From Candidatus Coatesiibacteriota bacterium (lineage in GTDB: Bacteria; RBG-13-66-14; B26-G2; WVWN01; G020348885): 33,529 nt of DNA. How positions within the stretch are numbered: the first letter of the stretch is position 1; every line of letters starts with the position of its first letter. The position numbers and the translations under genes are program-made. Shown here piece after piece: positions 15,160 through 24,612 of the stretch. The notes below the pieces were generated by a model. That model was not told the origin of the DNA. It did no database searches and saw nothing but the letters and a program-made list of their open reading frames with translations. The stretch is from positions 34,206 to 67,734 of the forward strand of contig CP070755.1 in NCBI GenBank assembly GCA_020348885.1, written 5' to 3'.

Positions 15160-16164
15160 GTGGACGACCTTTTCGCGAAATGCGGCGCCAACTGCGGGCG
15201 TTGCCCGTCGTACAGAGAAAACCTCGTAACCGATAAGGACCGGCGGAGGTGCAGCGAAGGGTGGCGAACGTATGTCGGTGCGAACTTTAAACCTGAGAAA
15301 CTCCTAACCTGCGAAGGTTGCCAGGAGCCTTACCGCGAGGACATCGTTCGCTATTACAAACGCGGCTGCATTGTCAGTAAGTGCGCCGAGTACAACGGCG
15401 TCGAGACCTGCGCCAACTGTTCGGCGTACCCCTGCGACGAACTCAGGAACATCTATGGTTTCATGGAAGGCGATGCCCGGGCGAAAGTCGAGGCCAAGTT
15501 TGGTAAGCCGATACCCGATGAGGACTACTTAACCGTTATCGAACCGTACGAAGGTATCAAGCACCTAGACGAGATACGCACGTCTCTAGAACCGGAAGAT
15601 ATCGTCGAGATGAAACCGGTTTCGACGAAAGCAAACGTCGCGCCCTTCCCCGACGAGTTGAACGTACCGGCAAAGGAAGCGCGGGCGTTGAAAGTCGTTT
15701 ACGACGTTATTTCGTCGCTGAAAACGGTAGAGGACGTCTCGTACGCGTTTTCGCTCGCCCTCAAAGACCGTAGCCGGCGCATCATGAAGATACTGTGGGC
15801 GTTCGCCCGTTTGGGCGAACCGGAAAACGGCGGCGGCCTGTCAGTTAAACTGAGTAGCGAAACCTACATAGGCGAAAAACTACAATCGGATTTAACGAAG
15901 GTGGAGGGGTACGCCGAAGCCCTGGCCGAACGCGGCGTGCGGTGCGAAGTCGTCCCGTTGTTGGAAAAGGGCTGGCGTACCGATCGGGGGTCGCTAAGAA
16001 AGACCGGTTGGTATATAAAGATGGGCTTCGACGAAACCGCTGGCAGGGGCGCCGCGCTGGATGCCTTACAGACCTACGCCGTTAAGCTGATCAAGGCCTA
16101 CGGTAAAAACGCGTTCCTCTATTTCGCGAAAGCGGATATGCGCGTATTTAAGGCGGGAGATTGA
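15160..16164 (+). CDS. Cys-rich DUF3795-type protein with a second C-terminal domain
   Basis: A 334-residue protein. The first 95 residues contain eleven cysteines (8, 12, 15, 31, 51, 54, 70, 75, 84, 87, 92), beginning CGANCGRCPSY and ending CANCSAYPCDEL, the pattern of DUF3795 proteins that presumably bind zinc or an Fe-S cluster. A linker (110-175) with EPYEGIKHLDEI leads to a mixed alpha/beta C-terminal part (about 175-330) with GWYIKMGFDE, which I do not assign to a family. The start is GTG at 15160 because a consensus AAAGGAGG precedes it by 6 nt and the Cys motif begins soon after. It has its own promoter and terminator, so it is a single-gene unit. Function unknown. Confidence 0.82.
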   Translation: MDDLFAKCGANCGRCPSYRENLVTDKDRRRCSEGWRTYVGANFKPEKLLTCEGCQEPYREDIVRYYKRGCIVSKCAEYNGVETCANCSAYPCDELRNIYGFMEGDARAKVEAKFGKPIPDEDYLTVIEPYEGIKHLDEIRTSLEPEDIVEMKPVSTKANVAPFPDELNVPAKEARALKVVYDVISSLKTVEDVSYAFSLALKDRSRRIMKILWAFARLGEPENGGGLSVKLSSETYIGEKLQSDLTKVEGYAEALAERGVRCEVVPLLEKGWRTDRGSLRKTGWYIKMGFDETAGRGAALDALQTYAVKLIKAYGKNAFLYFAKADMRVFKAGD

Positions 16165-16189
16165 ATCTTCGTTTGTTATCAACTTCGGC

Positions 16190-16216
16190 CGGCGCGGACA
16201 AACCGCGCCGTTTCTT
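16190..16216 (+). terminator. Rho-independent terminator after the DUF3795 gene
   Basis: An 8-bp GC stem (CGGCGCGG / CCGCGCCG), loop ACAAA, followed by TTTCTT. Confidence 0.8.
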
Positions 16217-16231
16217 ATATTACTAAAACGG

Positions 16232-16260
16232 TTGACGGCGGTAATCGTAAACCGTATAGT
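16232..16260 (+). promoter_or_regulatory. Sigma-70-type promoter of the EamA transporter gene
   Basis: TTGACG (16232-16237), 17-nt spacer, TATAGT (16255-16260), 36 bp before the TTG start codon at 16296. Confidence 0.75.
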
Positions 16261-16295
16261 ACCTCTATTCTGGAAACCCCGGGTTAAGAAGGACT

Positions 16296-17189
16296 TTGGA
16301 AACCGTACCGTATATAGGCGAAACGTTCGCTCTAGCGTCGGCGTTGGTCTGGGCGCTAGCGGTAATATGTTTCAAGAAAAGCGGCGAGACCACGCACCCT
16401 CTGGCGCTTAACCTGTTCAAAGACGTTTTATCTCTCATCCTGTTCGTTCCTACCCTATACTTTTTTGGCGAAACCCTATTCATACCGGCGTCACCCGGCG
16501 AATACGCCGTTTTACTCGTAAGCGGCGTCCTCGGCATTGCGATCGGTGACACCCTATTCCTAAAATGTTTGAATGTCCTGGGCGCGGGGCTCACCGCTAT
16601 CGTAACTTTTTTATACACCCCGTTCACCATCGGTCTGTCGATACTCTTCCTTCGCGACGTACTCACGTTTTACCAGGTTATCGGCGCCGCCCTTATCGCC
16701 TTCGCGGTACTCGTAGCTTCGCTGAAGCCGGGTACAACAGGTCTTACGAAGAAAGCGCTCCTCTACGGCCTCGGAATCGGCTTACTCGCGATAGTCTCTT
16801 CGGCGGCCGGTCTGGTTATGATTAAAAACCTGTTGGACCGGTCGCCTTTGATATGGGTGGTCGAAATCAGGCTCGTAGGCGGCGTGATTGCGCTGCTCGC
16901 TTTCCTCCCGTTCATGCGAAATCGCCGCGCCGTTATATCGTCTATGTTTTCGAAGCAAGGGTTCAAATATACGCTTCTGGGGTCCCTTTCGGGCGCGTAT
17001 CTGGGGATGGTCTTCTGGCTCGCGGGTATGAAGTACTCCCTCGTGTCTATCGCGACGGCCCTCAGTCAGACGAGTAACTTGATGGTATTCGCCTTCGCCG
17101 CGTTGTTGTTGAAAGAACCGATTACCTCGAGACGCCTCGCCGGCATTCTGATGGCGGTGGCGGGTGCGTTGTTGATTACGTTCTTATAA
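16296..17189 (+). CDS. EamA/DMT-family inner-membrane transporter
   Basis: A 297-residue, strongly hydrophobic protein with about ten predicted membrane helices in two EamA repeats (about 8-140 and 155-297). Repeat signs are ALASALVWALAVICFKKSG near the N-terminus, the GDTLFLKCLNVLGAGLTAI segment, a matching late segment MKYSLVSIATALSQTSNLM, and LKEPITSRRLAGILMAVAG before the end. DMT-family members export metabolites such as amino acids or nucleotide-sugar precursors; the substrate cannot be told. The start is TTG with AGAAGGA just upstream, in a single-gene unit with its own promoter. The 3' end meets the clpC operon tail to tail. Confidence 0.92.
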   Translation: METVPYIGETFALASALVWALAVICFKKSGETTHPLALNLFKDVLSLILFVPTLYFFGETLFIPASPGEYAVLLVSGVLGIAIGDTLFLKCLNVLGAGLTAIVTFLYTPFTIGLSILFLRDVLTFYQVIGAALIAFAVLVASLKPGTTGLTKKALLYGLGIGLLAIVSSAAGLVMIKNLLDRSPLIWVVEIRLVGGVIALLAFLPFMRNRRAVISSMFSKQGFKYTLLGSLSGAYLGMVFWLAGMKYSLVSIATALSQTSNLMVFAFAALLLKEPITSRRLAGILMAVAGALLITFL

Positions 17190-17191
17190 CG

Positions 17192-17217
17192 ACACCGCCC
17201 GGTTTATCGGGCGGTGT
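17192..17217. terminator. Hairpin between the convergent eamA-type and clpC genes
   Basis: A perfect 10-bp stem (ACACCGCCCG / CGGGCGGTGT) with loop GTTTAT. T-runs are short on both sides (TTATT on the plus side), so termination may be partial. It serves both convergent genes. Confidence 0.65.
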
Positions 17218-17270
17218 TATTAACAAGGTTATCACCCACAACGAGACCTCAAACGATTCCCACAGTTATT

Positions 17271-19742
17271 TCACCCATTAGTTTCATCTTCCGCCGCTTT
17301 CTTCTTCGCCTTCCCTTTTCCGCCGCCCGCCTTCTCGAATACCAATCGCTCGTCGTCCGCTTCAGCTTGTACCGTATCTCCCGGCCCGAACTCGCCCGAA
17401 AGGATTTTATTCGCGACCGGATTCGCCAGCATCCGGGTTATAACGCGTCTCAGCGGCCGCGCGCCGAAGGCCGGGTCGTAGCCGGTCTCGGCCAACAGTT
17501 CCCGCGCGGCGTCCGTCAGCTCCAGCTTGATGTCCTGGTCCGCAAGCCGTGCTTCCACCTTCGCGACCAACAAATCTACTATCTTGAGCAGGTCGTCACG
17601 GGTCAGCGCGTGGAAGACGATAACCTCGTCGATACGGTTCAGGAACTCGGGCCGGAACGAGTAGCGAAGTTCCTCCGTCGACGCAGCCTTCATCTTCTCG
17701 TATAACTCGTCCGGGCTATCCACGTCGGCCCGCTCGCTCAGCGTCATAATCCGGTCGGCGGCGATGTTCGACGTCATTATTATTATCGTGTTCCGGAAGT
17801 CCACAGTCTTCCCGTGGCTATCGGTCAGTCGCCCGTCATCCAGCATCTGGAGGAGGATGTTGAAGACGTCGGGATGGGCTTTCTCTATTTCGTCCAGCAG
17901 GACCACCGAGTAAGGGCGCCGGCGGATCGCCTCGGTTAGCTGGCCGCCCTCGTCGTATCCCACGTACCCGGGCGGCGCGCCCACCAACCGGCTCACCGTA
18001 TGCCGTTCCTGGTACTCGGACATGTCTATACGAACGATAGCCTCCTCGTCGCCGTAGAGGAATTCGGCAAGAGCCTTCGCGAGTTCGGTCTTACCCACGC
18101 CCGTCGGGCCGAGGAAGATGAACGACCCTATCGGTTGGTTCGGGTCCTTCAAACCGGCCCGGGCCGAACGGACCGCCTGGCTCACCGCGTCCACCGCGAT
18201 GTCCTGCCCGACGATGCGTTTGTGTAGCTCGTCCTCCATCCGCATCAGCTTCGCCTGTTCCTCCTCGGTCAATTCCGAGACCGGAATCCCCGTCCACTTG
18301 CTGACCACCTCGGCGATGTCCTCGGCGGTAACGACCGTGGAAATCTCCTGCTCCTTCTTTTCCGCCTCCCATTTCTCCTTGGCTTCGTCCAGCTTGGCTT
18401 TGAGTTCAAGGTATTCGACGTGGAGTTTGTTGGCAGTCTCGAAGTCGTTGGCCGCGATGGCTTCCTCCTTCTCCCGTTCGAGCCGGGCGACCTCGGCCTG
18501 GGTATCTTGCAAGTCCGGCGGAACCAGCAGGTTCGAGAGGTGCACCCGCGCCGACGCCTCGTCGATTAAATCTATCGCCTTGTCGGGAAGGAACCGGTCG
18601 GCGATGTATCGGGCGGACAGCCTGGCCGCCGCGTCTATCGCCTCGTCGGAGATGGTAACTTTGTGGTGAGCCTGGTAGTTCTCGCGTAGCCCTTTCAGTA
18701 TCTCTATCGTCTCCTCGACGGTCGGTTCGTCCACCATAACCGGCTGGAAGCGCCGCTCCAGCGCCGCGTCTTTCTCGACGTACTTGCGGTACTCGTCCAG
18801 GGTTGTGGCGCCGACGGCCTGGAGGTCGCCGCGGGCCAGCGCCGGTTTCAGGATGTTCGCCGCGTCCACGGACCCTTCGGCCGCGCCGGCGCCCACCAGC
18901 GTATGCATCTCGTCTATGAAGAGGATGTAGTCGCCCGATTCGATTATCTCATCGATAACGTTCTTGAGCCGCTCCTCGAACTCGACGCGGAACTTGGTCC
19001 CGTCGACCAGCCCGCACATGTCGAGGGCCACAACTTGCATGCCGATTAACAGCTCCGGCACGCCCCGGTCCACTATCTTCTGGGCCCGCCCTTCGACTAT
19101 GGCGGTCTTGCCGACGCCCGGGTCGCCGAGTCGCACAGGCTTGTTCTTCGTCCGCCGGGAGCGTATCTGGATGACGCGCTCGATTTCGTCTTCCCGGCCG
19201 ATGACCGGGTCGAGTTTGCCCTTTTCGGCCAACTCGGTCAGGTTCCGGCTGAAGGTCTCGACGGCCGGGGCCTCGGCGTCGGCGGGGGCGCCGTACTTGC
19301 CGGTTTCCTTGCGGCCAAGTAGCTCGAAGACCTTGGCGCGTATCACCTTCGGGTCGGCGCCCTGGCCGACGAGGGCCCGGTACGCGGTCCCGGATGTCTC
19401 GGTGAGGAGCCCTATCAATAAATGCTCGGAGCCGACCTCCTCGGCGTTCATCTCCTGGGCCGCGTCCACCGCGTACCGTATCGCGTTCTTGGCCTTTGGG
19501 CTGAACTCGATTACGGCGCCGGCGGCGCCGGGCTTGGCGGCAGTCATCGTCTTGACCGCGGCGTAAAGTTTGTCGAAGGAAAGGGCCGACTGCTCCAGCG
19601 CTCGCGCCGCGATAGAGCCACGGTCACGGGAAAGCCCAAGTAGGATGTGCTCGGTCCCGATGTTCGCAGAACCGAACTCCCGGGCGAACTCCTGGGCGCT
19701 TCGAATCGCCTCCTGCGCTCGGTTCGAGAAGTATTCTTCCAT
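17271..19742 (-). CDS. clpC: ClpC-type AAA+ protease ATPase subunit
   Basis: An 823-residue protein. It has two Clp N repeats (1-145), D1 AAA+ (Walker A GDPGVGKT 206-213, Walker B ILFIDE 273-278), a short middle region with a UVR-like motif (419-455), D2 AAA+ (GPTGVGKT 545-552, [15 protein letters not shown]) and a C-terminal D2-small domain. The short middle region separates ClpC from ClpB. It unfolds proteins for a ClpP-type protease. Odd points lie in D1 around the nucleotide site. The usual NNPVLIG reads NKPVRLG, EGLAQ reads EGRAQ, and the pore-loop region AGTKYRGEF reads [10 protein letters not shown]2 looks ordinary. The Lys/Gly/Glu tail (805-823) is family-variable. It is the last gene of a five-gene minus-strand proteostasis cluster; no mcsA/mcsB or ctsR lies next to it. 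Confidence 0.93.
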   Translation of the reverse strand: MEEYFSNRAQEAIRSAQEFAREFGSANIGTEHILLGLSRDRGSIAARALEQSALSFDKLYAAVKTMTAAKPGAAGAVIEFSPKAKNAIRYAVDAAQEMNAEEVGSEHLLIGLLTETSGTAYRALVGQGADPKVIRAKVFELLGRKETGKYGAPADAEAPAVETFSRNLTELAEKGKLDPVIGREDEIERVIQIRSRRTKNKPVRLGDPGVGKTAIVEGRAQKIVDRGVPELLIGMQVVALDMCGLVDGTKFRVEFEERLKNVIDEIIESGDYILFIDEMHTLVGAGAAEGSVDAANILKPALARGDLQAVGATTLDEYRKYVEKDAALERRFQPVMVDEPTVEETIEILKGLRENYQAHHKVTISDEAIDAAARLSARYIADRFLPDKAIDLIDEASARVHLSNLLVPPDLQDTQAEVARLEREKEEAIAANDFETANKLHVEYLELKAKLDEAKEKWEAEKKEQEISTVVTAEDIAEVVSKWTGIPVSELTEEEQAKLMRMEDELHKRIVGQDIAVDAVSQAVRSARAGLKDPNQPIGSFIFLGPTGVGKTELAKALAEFLYGDEEAIVRIDMSEYQERHTVSRLVGAPPGYVGYDEGGQLTEAIRRRPYSVVLLDEIEKAHPDVFNILLQMLDDGRLTDSHGKTVDFRNTIIIMTSNIAADRIMTLSERADVDSPDELYEKMKAASTEELRYSFRPEFLNRIDEVIVFHALTRDDLLKIVDLLVAKVEARLADQDIKLELTDAARELLAETGYDPAFGARPLRRVITRMLANPVANKILSGEFGPGDTVQAEADDERLVFEKAGGGKGKAKKKAAEDETNG

Positions 19743-19805
19743 TTATATCACCGATAGTGTATCTTTATAGATTCACATTTACGCCACTACGTACAGAGTC
19801 CACGT

Positions 19806-20246
19806 CTATGGCGTAGATACGGCACCACTTATATTAACAACCATCGGCGCGATATAGATTATAAAGAGGACGGCTGAAATCGCGATTAGTAAATAATGCA
19901 AGTACGGCTTTTTGCCCTTATTTCCCGATTTAGACGGTTCGAAATAAACCACTTGCCATAACGAACGCCACAACCAGAAAAAGGCGTAAGACGCGGTTAA
20001 CGCGGCCCCGAGACCGGCGCCGCTGCTGAGTTCGCCAGCGTAGGCCAGCGATATCAGCCCGAAAATGACGAAGAACAAGATTAGGGCGAAGTTTACAGTA
20101 TAGTATATCTTGCTATTCCGGACGGAGACCTTCGCGAAATCGGATTTACAGTCGAACAGCCGGTAGAATAAGAGGTGAAAAACGGCGAATAACAGCGAGA
20201 TTACCCCGCCTGCGGCGATTCCTAATTTCAGTATATTTATAATCAC
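19806..20246 (-). CDS. Small membrane protein of unknown function
   Basis: A 146-residue protein with four likely membrane helices (about 8-28, 48-70, 78-100, 118-140), joined by a basic cytosolic loop containing SVRNSKIYY and a KSGNKGKK loop before the last helix. I do not recognise the family. It begins with GTG at 20246, 19 nt after the dnaJ stop, behind a G-rich stretch, and clpC starts 63 nt downstream. Its position inside the grpE-dnaJ-clpC cluster suggests co-expression with chaperones, but the sequence gives no role. Confidence 0.8.
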   Translation of the reverse strand: MIINILKLGIAAGGVISLLFAVFHLLFYRLFDCKSDFAKVSVRNSKIYYTVNFALILFFVIFGLISLAYAGELSSGAGLGAALTASYAFFWLWRSLWQVVYFEPSKSGNKGKKPYLHYLLIAISAVLFIIYIAPMVVNISGAVSTP

Positions 20247-20265
20247 GCCCGCCGCCCGCCTGTTC

Positions 20266-21402
20266 CTATTCCTCCCACCCCATCGATTTCGAGTACTCCT
20301 CGAAGAGTTTCTTCTGTTCCTTGTTCATCTTCTTGGGTATCTCGACCTCGATTTCGACGTAATGGTCGCCGACGCGCCCCGTCCGTTCGTCCTTTATCCC
20401 TTTCTTCTTGACGCGTATCTTCTTCCCGGACGACGTACCGGCCGGTATCTTTACCTTGACTTTCCCCTGGGTCGTTTCCACCACTTTGCTCGCGCCGCTA
20501 AGGGCCTCGGACAGGTTGAGTTTCAACGTCGACGTAGTGTCCAGTCCTTCCCGTTCGTACCTGTCGGAACCTTTTACGTGGACAGTGATAATCAGGTCGC
20601 CCCGGGCGCCGTACGGGCCGATGTTGCCCTCACCACGGACGCGTATCTTCCCGCCGTCGGATATGCCGGCGGGGATACGGACGCGAATCTTCCGCTTCCC
20701 CGGTTTCGTCCCGGTTCCGCCGCAGTCCGGGCAGGGTTCCTCGACCACCTTACCCCGGCCCGCGCAAGTCGGGCACGCCCGCTTCACGCCGAACTGACCC
20801 AGGCCGACGGTTACGGTCCCCTCGCCGCCGCACTGGGGGCACGGCTTCGTGCTTGTCCCCGCTTTCGCGCCGGAACCGGCGCACGCCAGACACGGCTCAC
20901 CCCGCTTAAGGTTGATTACCGCCGTGCCGCCTTTCGCGGCTGTCTTGAACGGGACGTCTATGTCCATGAAGACGTTGCCGGAGCCGCGGGTGTCTTCTTC
21001 CCTAGGCCGGCCCGCGCCGCCGCCGAAAATCATATCGAAGAGATCGCCGACGCCGCCGATGCCGCCCAGGTCGCCGAGGTCGAAATGGAAGGTCTGGGAT
21101 TGACCCGGTTGAGTGTACTGCGAGAAGTCGAAACCGCCGAACCCGCCGGGGCCGCCAGCGCCGCCGGGCGCGCCGGCGAACGCCCCGTACTTGCGGAGCA
21201 TATCGTACTCGGACCGTTTCTTGCCGTCCGAGAGCACCGAATAGGCTTCGTTCACCGCTTTGAATCGCTCGGCGGCGGCCGGGTCCGGGTTACGGTCAGG
21301 GTGGAGCTCCATCGCAAGTTTGCGGTAAGCCTTCGCGATTTCGTCCTTGCTGGCGTTCTCGCCTACGCCCAGTATCTCGTAGAAGTCCTTATTATCGGCC
21401 AT
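20266..21402 (-). CDS. dnaJ: Chaperone DnaJ (Hsp40, type I)
   Basis: A 378-residue type I J-protein. The J domain is at 5-70 with HPD at 34-36, followed by a Gly/Phe-rich linker (75-130). The zinc-binding domain (171-232) has four CxxCxGxG-type repeats ([32 protein letters not shown]), and then come the two C-terminal substrate-binding domains. It stimulates DnaK ATPase and delivers unfolded proteins. The ATG directly follows the TAA of the preceding gene (TAAATG), so translation is coupled. dnaK itself is not in this window; the gene is separated from grpE by one unknown exported protein. Confidence 0.96.
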   Translation of the reverse strand: MADNKDFYEILGVGENASKDEIAKAYRKLAMELHPDRNPDPAAAERFKAVNEAYSVLSDGKKRSEYDMLRKYGAFAGAPGGAGGPGGFGGFDFSQYTQPGQSQTFHFDLGDLGGIGGVGDLFDMIFGGGAGRPREEDTRGSGNVFMDIDVPFKTAAKGGTAVINLKRGEPCLACAGSGAKAGTSTKPCPQCGGEGTVTVGLGQFGVKRACPTCAGRGKVVEEPCPDCGGTGTKPGKRKIRVRIPAGISDGGKIRVRGEGNIGPYGARGDLIITVHVKGSDRYEREGLDTTSTLKLNLSEALSGASKVVETTQGKVKVKIPAGTSSGKKIRVKKKGIKDERTGRVGDHYVEIEVEIPKKMNKEQKKLFEEYSKSMGWEE

Positions 21403-22035
21403 TTATTCCCGTTCGTTCTTTATTTGCCCTGTATTTAAAACGCCCGGCGGGTAAAAGGCGGAATACGGAAACTCGACCTCCGACGCGGCCAAAACGACGG
21501 CCGTCGGTCTGCCCGGGTCCACGAAGTACGGCACGTCCAGGGTTATAGTCTCGCCGGAACCGACCGGGACCGGCTCGAACGCTACGGCGCCTTTATAAAA
21601 AACCGCGTCCCAACCGCCGTCAGGGTATAGCGGCCGCGGCATCACGCGGTCATAGGTCTCGTCGCCGGTTCGCAGGTTAAACGCGGAATCGGTCATAATT
21701 AAAGCGTGAGCGGTACTCATCGCGACCGGATCGAAGTAAACGACCGCGTACGGTTCCGAGAGATAAACGGGCCTATCAGTTCCGGGGACGTTAACCAGAT
21801 ATTCGCCGTCGCCCGCGTCTTCGACGGGTAACGGCGTCGCCCGGACGCGGCCCACTTCAACCTCGCCGGTTAAACCGCCGTAGAAGACGAGTTCCCGGGA
21901 CGCGTCGGCGGTCCGCGCGGCGGCGGTTGCGGCCTCGAGCTCGGTTGCCGGTTCAACCGGTTCCGTAAGCGTCCCGACGAGGACCGACGCTACGGCGATA
22001 CATAACGATACGGCGAATACTAGCACCCAGGCCAT
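21403..22035 (-). CDS. Exported or membrane-anchored protein of unknown function between grpE and dnaJ
   Basis: A 210-residue protein with one N-terminal hydrophobic segment (MAWVLVFAVSLCIAVASVLV), a signal anchor or signal peptide, then an Ala/Glu-rich linker and a beta-rich body with regularly spaced hydrophobics. The ATG at 22035 is chosen because AGGAGGGG lies 8 nt upstream; the frame is open further, into grpE, but that is not used. There is one Cys, in the membrane segment. No family recognised. Its stop touches the dnaJ start, and grpE ends 32 nt upstream, so it is embedded in the chaperone operon. An exported protein in a grpE-dnaJ operon is unusual. Confidence 0.82.
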   Translation of the reverse strand: MAWVLVFAVSLCIAVASVLVGTLTEPVEPATELEAATAAARTADASRELVFYGGLTGEVEVGRVRATPLPVEDAGDGEYLVNVPGTDRPVYLSEPYAVVYFDPVAMSTAHALIMTDSAFNLRTGDETYDRVMPRPLYPDGGWDAVFYKGAVAFEPVPVGSGETITLDVPYFVDPGRPTAVVLAASEVEFPYSAFYPPGVLNTGQIKNERE

Positions 22036-22067
22036 TCGTGCGACCCCTCCTACGCCCGTTCTTCGGT

Positions 22068-22640
22068 TTAATCGCCGGGGCCCGGTTCCTCCTCGAGGCA
22101 AACCATTACCTTAACCGGAACGAGCAGGCGCCCCTTGAACGTATAACCGGGTTCTAAAACCTTAATAATCGTGTTCGGTTCGAAATCCGGAGTGCACTCG
22201 CCCATCACCGCGTCGTGAACCGTCGGGTCGAAGGGAGTTCCGGGGCCGGCTTCGATGGGTTCGAGACCCTCGGCCCTCAGCACGTCGAAGACCTTCCGGT
22301 CAAGCATCCTTATCGCGTCGACGTGGTGTTGGGGCACGGCAGGGTCGGCGTCAGTTTCGTCAATCGCCCTGGTCAAGTCCGCGAGCGCCGGGAGTATCTG
22401 TTTGATTACCCTCTCCGCCGCCCGCTCCCGGATTTCTGCTTCTTCACGGGCGACCCGCTTCCGCATATTATCCAGGTCTGCGGCTTTCCGCAGGTACTCT
22501 TCGCGGGCCTTTTCGGCTTCGGCCCGCGCGGCTTCAGCCTCGGCTCGGGCAGCCGCGAGTTCTTCCTCCAACTCTGCTAACTTTACTTCCAGCTTTTCTA
22601 CTTTTTTATCGCGGAAATCTACTCTTATCTTATCGGCCAT
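22068..22640 (-). CDS. grpE: Nucleotide exchange factor GrpE
   Basis: A 190-residue GrpE. A long N-terminal coiled coil (about 10-65, Glu/Ala/Arg-rich) leads to YLRKAADLDNMRKRVAREE, followed by the ILPALADLTRAID segment and the C-terminal beta domain (FDPTVHDAV, EPGYTFKGRLLVPVKVMV). It releases ADP from DnaK. The start is ATG 22640 with GAGGA upstream; an open extension to 22802 is rejected because it adds a non-homologous, basic, poorly conserved-looking segment overlapping the promoter. First gene of the minus-strand cluster. Confidence 0.94.
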   Translation of the reverse strand: MADKIRVDFRDKKVEKLEVKLAELEEELAAARAEAEAARAEAEKAREEYLRKAADLDNMRKRVAREEAEIRERAAERVIKQILPALADLTRAIDETDADPAVPQHHVDAIRMLDRKVFDVLRAEGLEPIEAGPGTPFDPTVHDAVMGECTPDFEPNTIIKVLEPGYTFKGRLLVPVKVMVCLEEEPGPGD

Positions 22641-22749
22641 AGTTCCTCGTATATCTTTCCTTTTTATCTCGTTATAAGTCCACCCGACCGCCGGCGTTGC
22701 CACGGTAGCGCGTTCTACCGAAAATGGCCGTGGGCACAATTGAGCCGAA

Positions 22750-22761
22750 CGTACTAGTACG
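22750..22761. promoter_or_regulatory. 12-bp palindrome in the grpE leader
   Basis: CGTACTAGTACG, a perfect palindrome just downstream of the putative grpE -10 box. It could be an operator, but such short palindromes occur by chance. No CIRCE element (TTAGCACTC-N9-GAGTGCTAA) was found in the 327-bp gap between grpE and the divergent gene. Confidence 0.2.
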
Positions 22762-22773
22762 AACGAACGGGTT

Positions 22774-22802
22774 ATTATAACGAAAGTTTTCGGGGAACGC
22801 AA
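22774..22802 (-). promoter_or_regulatory. Putative promoter of the grpE operon
   Basis: On the minus strand TTGCGT (22802-22797), 17-nt spacer and a perfect TATAAT (22779-22774). It would give a leader of about 130 nt before the grpE ATG, which contains the palindrome at 22750-22761. Confidence 0.5.
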
Positions 22803-22890
22803 ACGTTTGGAAGTGAAAACGCGGCGCCTTACCGAATGGAAATAAGCTAGGCGTACCGCCGGAGTACCCCGTTATTCTTGGCCTAACACC

Positions 22891-22919
22891 TTGACATCTA
22901 ATAGTTAATCGGCTAAACT
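22891..22919 (+). promoter_or_regulatory. Sigma-70-type promoter of the propeller gene
   Basis: TTGACA (22891-22896), 17-nt spacer, TAAACT (22914-22919), about 49 bp before ATG 22968, which also has a good GGAGGGA ribosome site. An intact promoter in front of the interrupted gene argues the disruption is recent or tolerated. Confidence 0.65.
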
Positions 22920-22967
22920 GTTTGCCGAGGTTTACAAGTAAATAACCCCGAACCTACGGAGGGACAT

Positions 22968-24353
22968 ATGCGTTGGTTAGCGTTGACGGTAACTATTTTA
23001 GCACTTTGCGTTTCGGCCGCTCCGTACCCGATTTACAAAATCGCCGCTTACTCGTCGGCTCCCTTTTCGGCCGTCGTGGCCGATACGGACAACGACGGCG
23101 GGAACGATATAATTACCCTTGCTAAAAACGGCGGCGATAGTACCGTTTATTTCCTCGAGAACCAACCAACGATGGGATTCGGCCGAATATGGGTCGGGTA
23201 CGAGGTAGACCCCATCGGGCACGATTACGCCTTATACGCAGCCGATTTAGACAGCGCCAACTACCTCGACATCGTACATAGTAACGGAGCCGGATACCTT
23301 AACGGCGGTTCAAGCGACAACTGGACGTCTTTCACCATCGACCCGGAGAATACCATCGTCGTTAAAGGGGCGGCGGATATCAACGCAGACGGGGACGAGG
23401 ACGTTATTTACGAGGCGTCGAACAGAGGCGGTTGGTACGAGAACGCCGGTAACGGTACGAACTGGACCGCGCACGCGGATACTTTTGGACACGTTCCCAT
23501 TACCGCCCTGGACGTCGACGGCGACCACGACTGGGACGTCTTTACATATATAGATAACTTCGGCGCGCCGGACCATTTCTACATCGCCGAAAACACAGAC
23601 GGGAGCGGCGGTAGCTGGAACGAATAAGAGATAACTATTATCAACTATAATATTAACGCTTCCAGAGGAGTCGCCGTACTCGACGCAGACGGCAACTCTA
23701 CCGCCGATATATGCGTCGCGGTCGTCGCCGAAACAGCCGGCAATGTCCTTACGTTAAGCGTAGACGCCGGGTCGAGCGTAGTCTCCGTTGACGAAGGCAC
23801 CGCTTATTCTACAGTTGTCGGCGGGGATTTCGACGGCGACGGGTTCGACGAAGTCGTCGCGTATGACTATTCGGCTAAAACAGCGTACTTATTCGATAAT
23901 TTAACGACTTCGCCGACAAAAACCGAGGTCCGAACCGAATTTAAACCGCTTTGCGCAGGGGACGTTAACAACGACGGCACCGACGACGTGGTCGGTTATT
24001 CGATCGCCGACAGCGTGTTCGTGTGGCTGGACTTCCAGAGGACTTTGTACCCGGACTTCGTTTCGCCGGACCACGTACCGCCAGGCAACGGTACGCTCGG
24101 CACTTTCGAGCTATACCAATCGAAACCGAACCCGTCTTACGGCGACGCAACCATAACCTTCACCGTCCCCGAAACGACCGACGTACGTTTGGCGGTTTAC
24201 GACATCGCGGGACGCAAAATCGCGGTGCTCGCGGACGACGTGCTACCGGCCGGCGAACATACGTACGAAGTATCGGAGCTCCCGGCGGGGGTGTATGTTT
24301 ATCGCCTGGTAGCGGGTTCCTACATCGCTGTCAAAAAGATGGTTGTACTGTAA
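22968..24353 (+). pseudogene. Secreted FG-GAP/VCBS propeller protein with a FlgD-like sorting domain, split by one TAA
   Basis: One frame of 462 codons runs from ATG 22968 to TAA 24351-24353 with a single internal stop, TAA at 23625-23627 (codon 220). Before it lie a signal peptide (MRWLALTVTILALCVSA) and four Asp-rich Ca-binding-type repeats (DTDNDGGNDI, DLDSANYLDI, DINADGDEDV, DVDGDHDWDV). After it come three more (DADGNSTADI, DFDGDGFDEV, DVNNDGTDDV). Seven repeats make a complete seven-blade propeller only if the stop is ignored. The C-terminal 80 residues (from YQSKPNPSYGDATI, with VYDIAGRKI, to the end) are a type-A sorting or FlgD-Ig-like domain. The GAA before and GAG after the stop suggest a lost Glu, Lys or Tyr codon. 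It is either a recent nonsense mutation, a sequencing error or readthrough. Promoter and ribosome site are intact, and the frame remains open downstream, so decay is recent at most. Confidence 0.75.
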
Positions 24354-24372
24354 TAATAAGAACCGCGGAATG

Positions 24373-24402
24373 TAAGGGCGGTAATCCTCTGCCGCCCTTT
24401 TT
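24373..24402 (+). terminator. Rho-independent terminator after the propeller gene
   Basis: AAGGGCGG (24373-24380), 10-nt loop, CCGCCCTT (24391-24398) and a T-run to 24402. Confidence 0.85.
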
Positions 24403-24500
24403 TCGTCGACTGAAGCCGGCGTTCTCGGCGCCCCCGGATGAATCGGGCGGTATCACTCGAACGTCGATAAAGGTACGTCTACCCGCGCCGTTTTTTCTTG

Positions 24501-24529
24501 TTGATTTAACCGCCGCCTTCGAGTATATT
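24501..24529 (+). promoter_or_regulatory. Sigma-70-type promoter of the DUF6064-like gene
   Basis: TTGATT (24501-24506), 17-nt spacer, TATATT (24524-24529), about 84 bp before ATG 24613. No other feature was seen between the terminator and this promoter. Confidence 0.6.
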
Positions 24530-24612
24530 CGCGAAATCCGAACGTTTAACCCGTTGAGCGATGTGAATTCGTAAGCGCGAAATAAACGCCACACGAAGGA
24601 GCGCTGTTTCCT

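Noticed and set aside
20362-21438. Long plus-strand reading frame of 358 codons
   Set aside because: It lies opposite dnaJ and is a composition shadow in GC-rich coding DNA.
22641-22967. CIRCE heat-shock operator upstream of grpE
   Set aside because: No TTAGCACTC-N9-GAGTGCTAA-like inverted repeat is present; only a 12-bp palindrome of doubtful meaning was seen.
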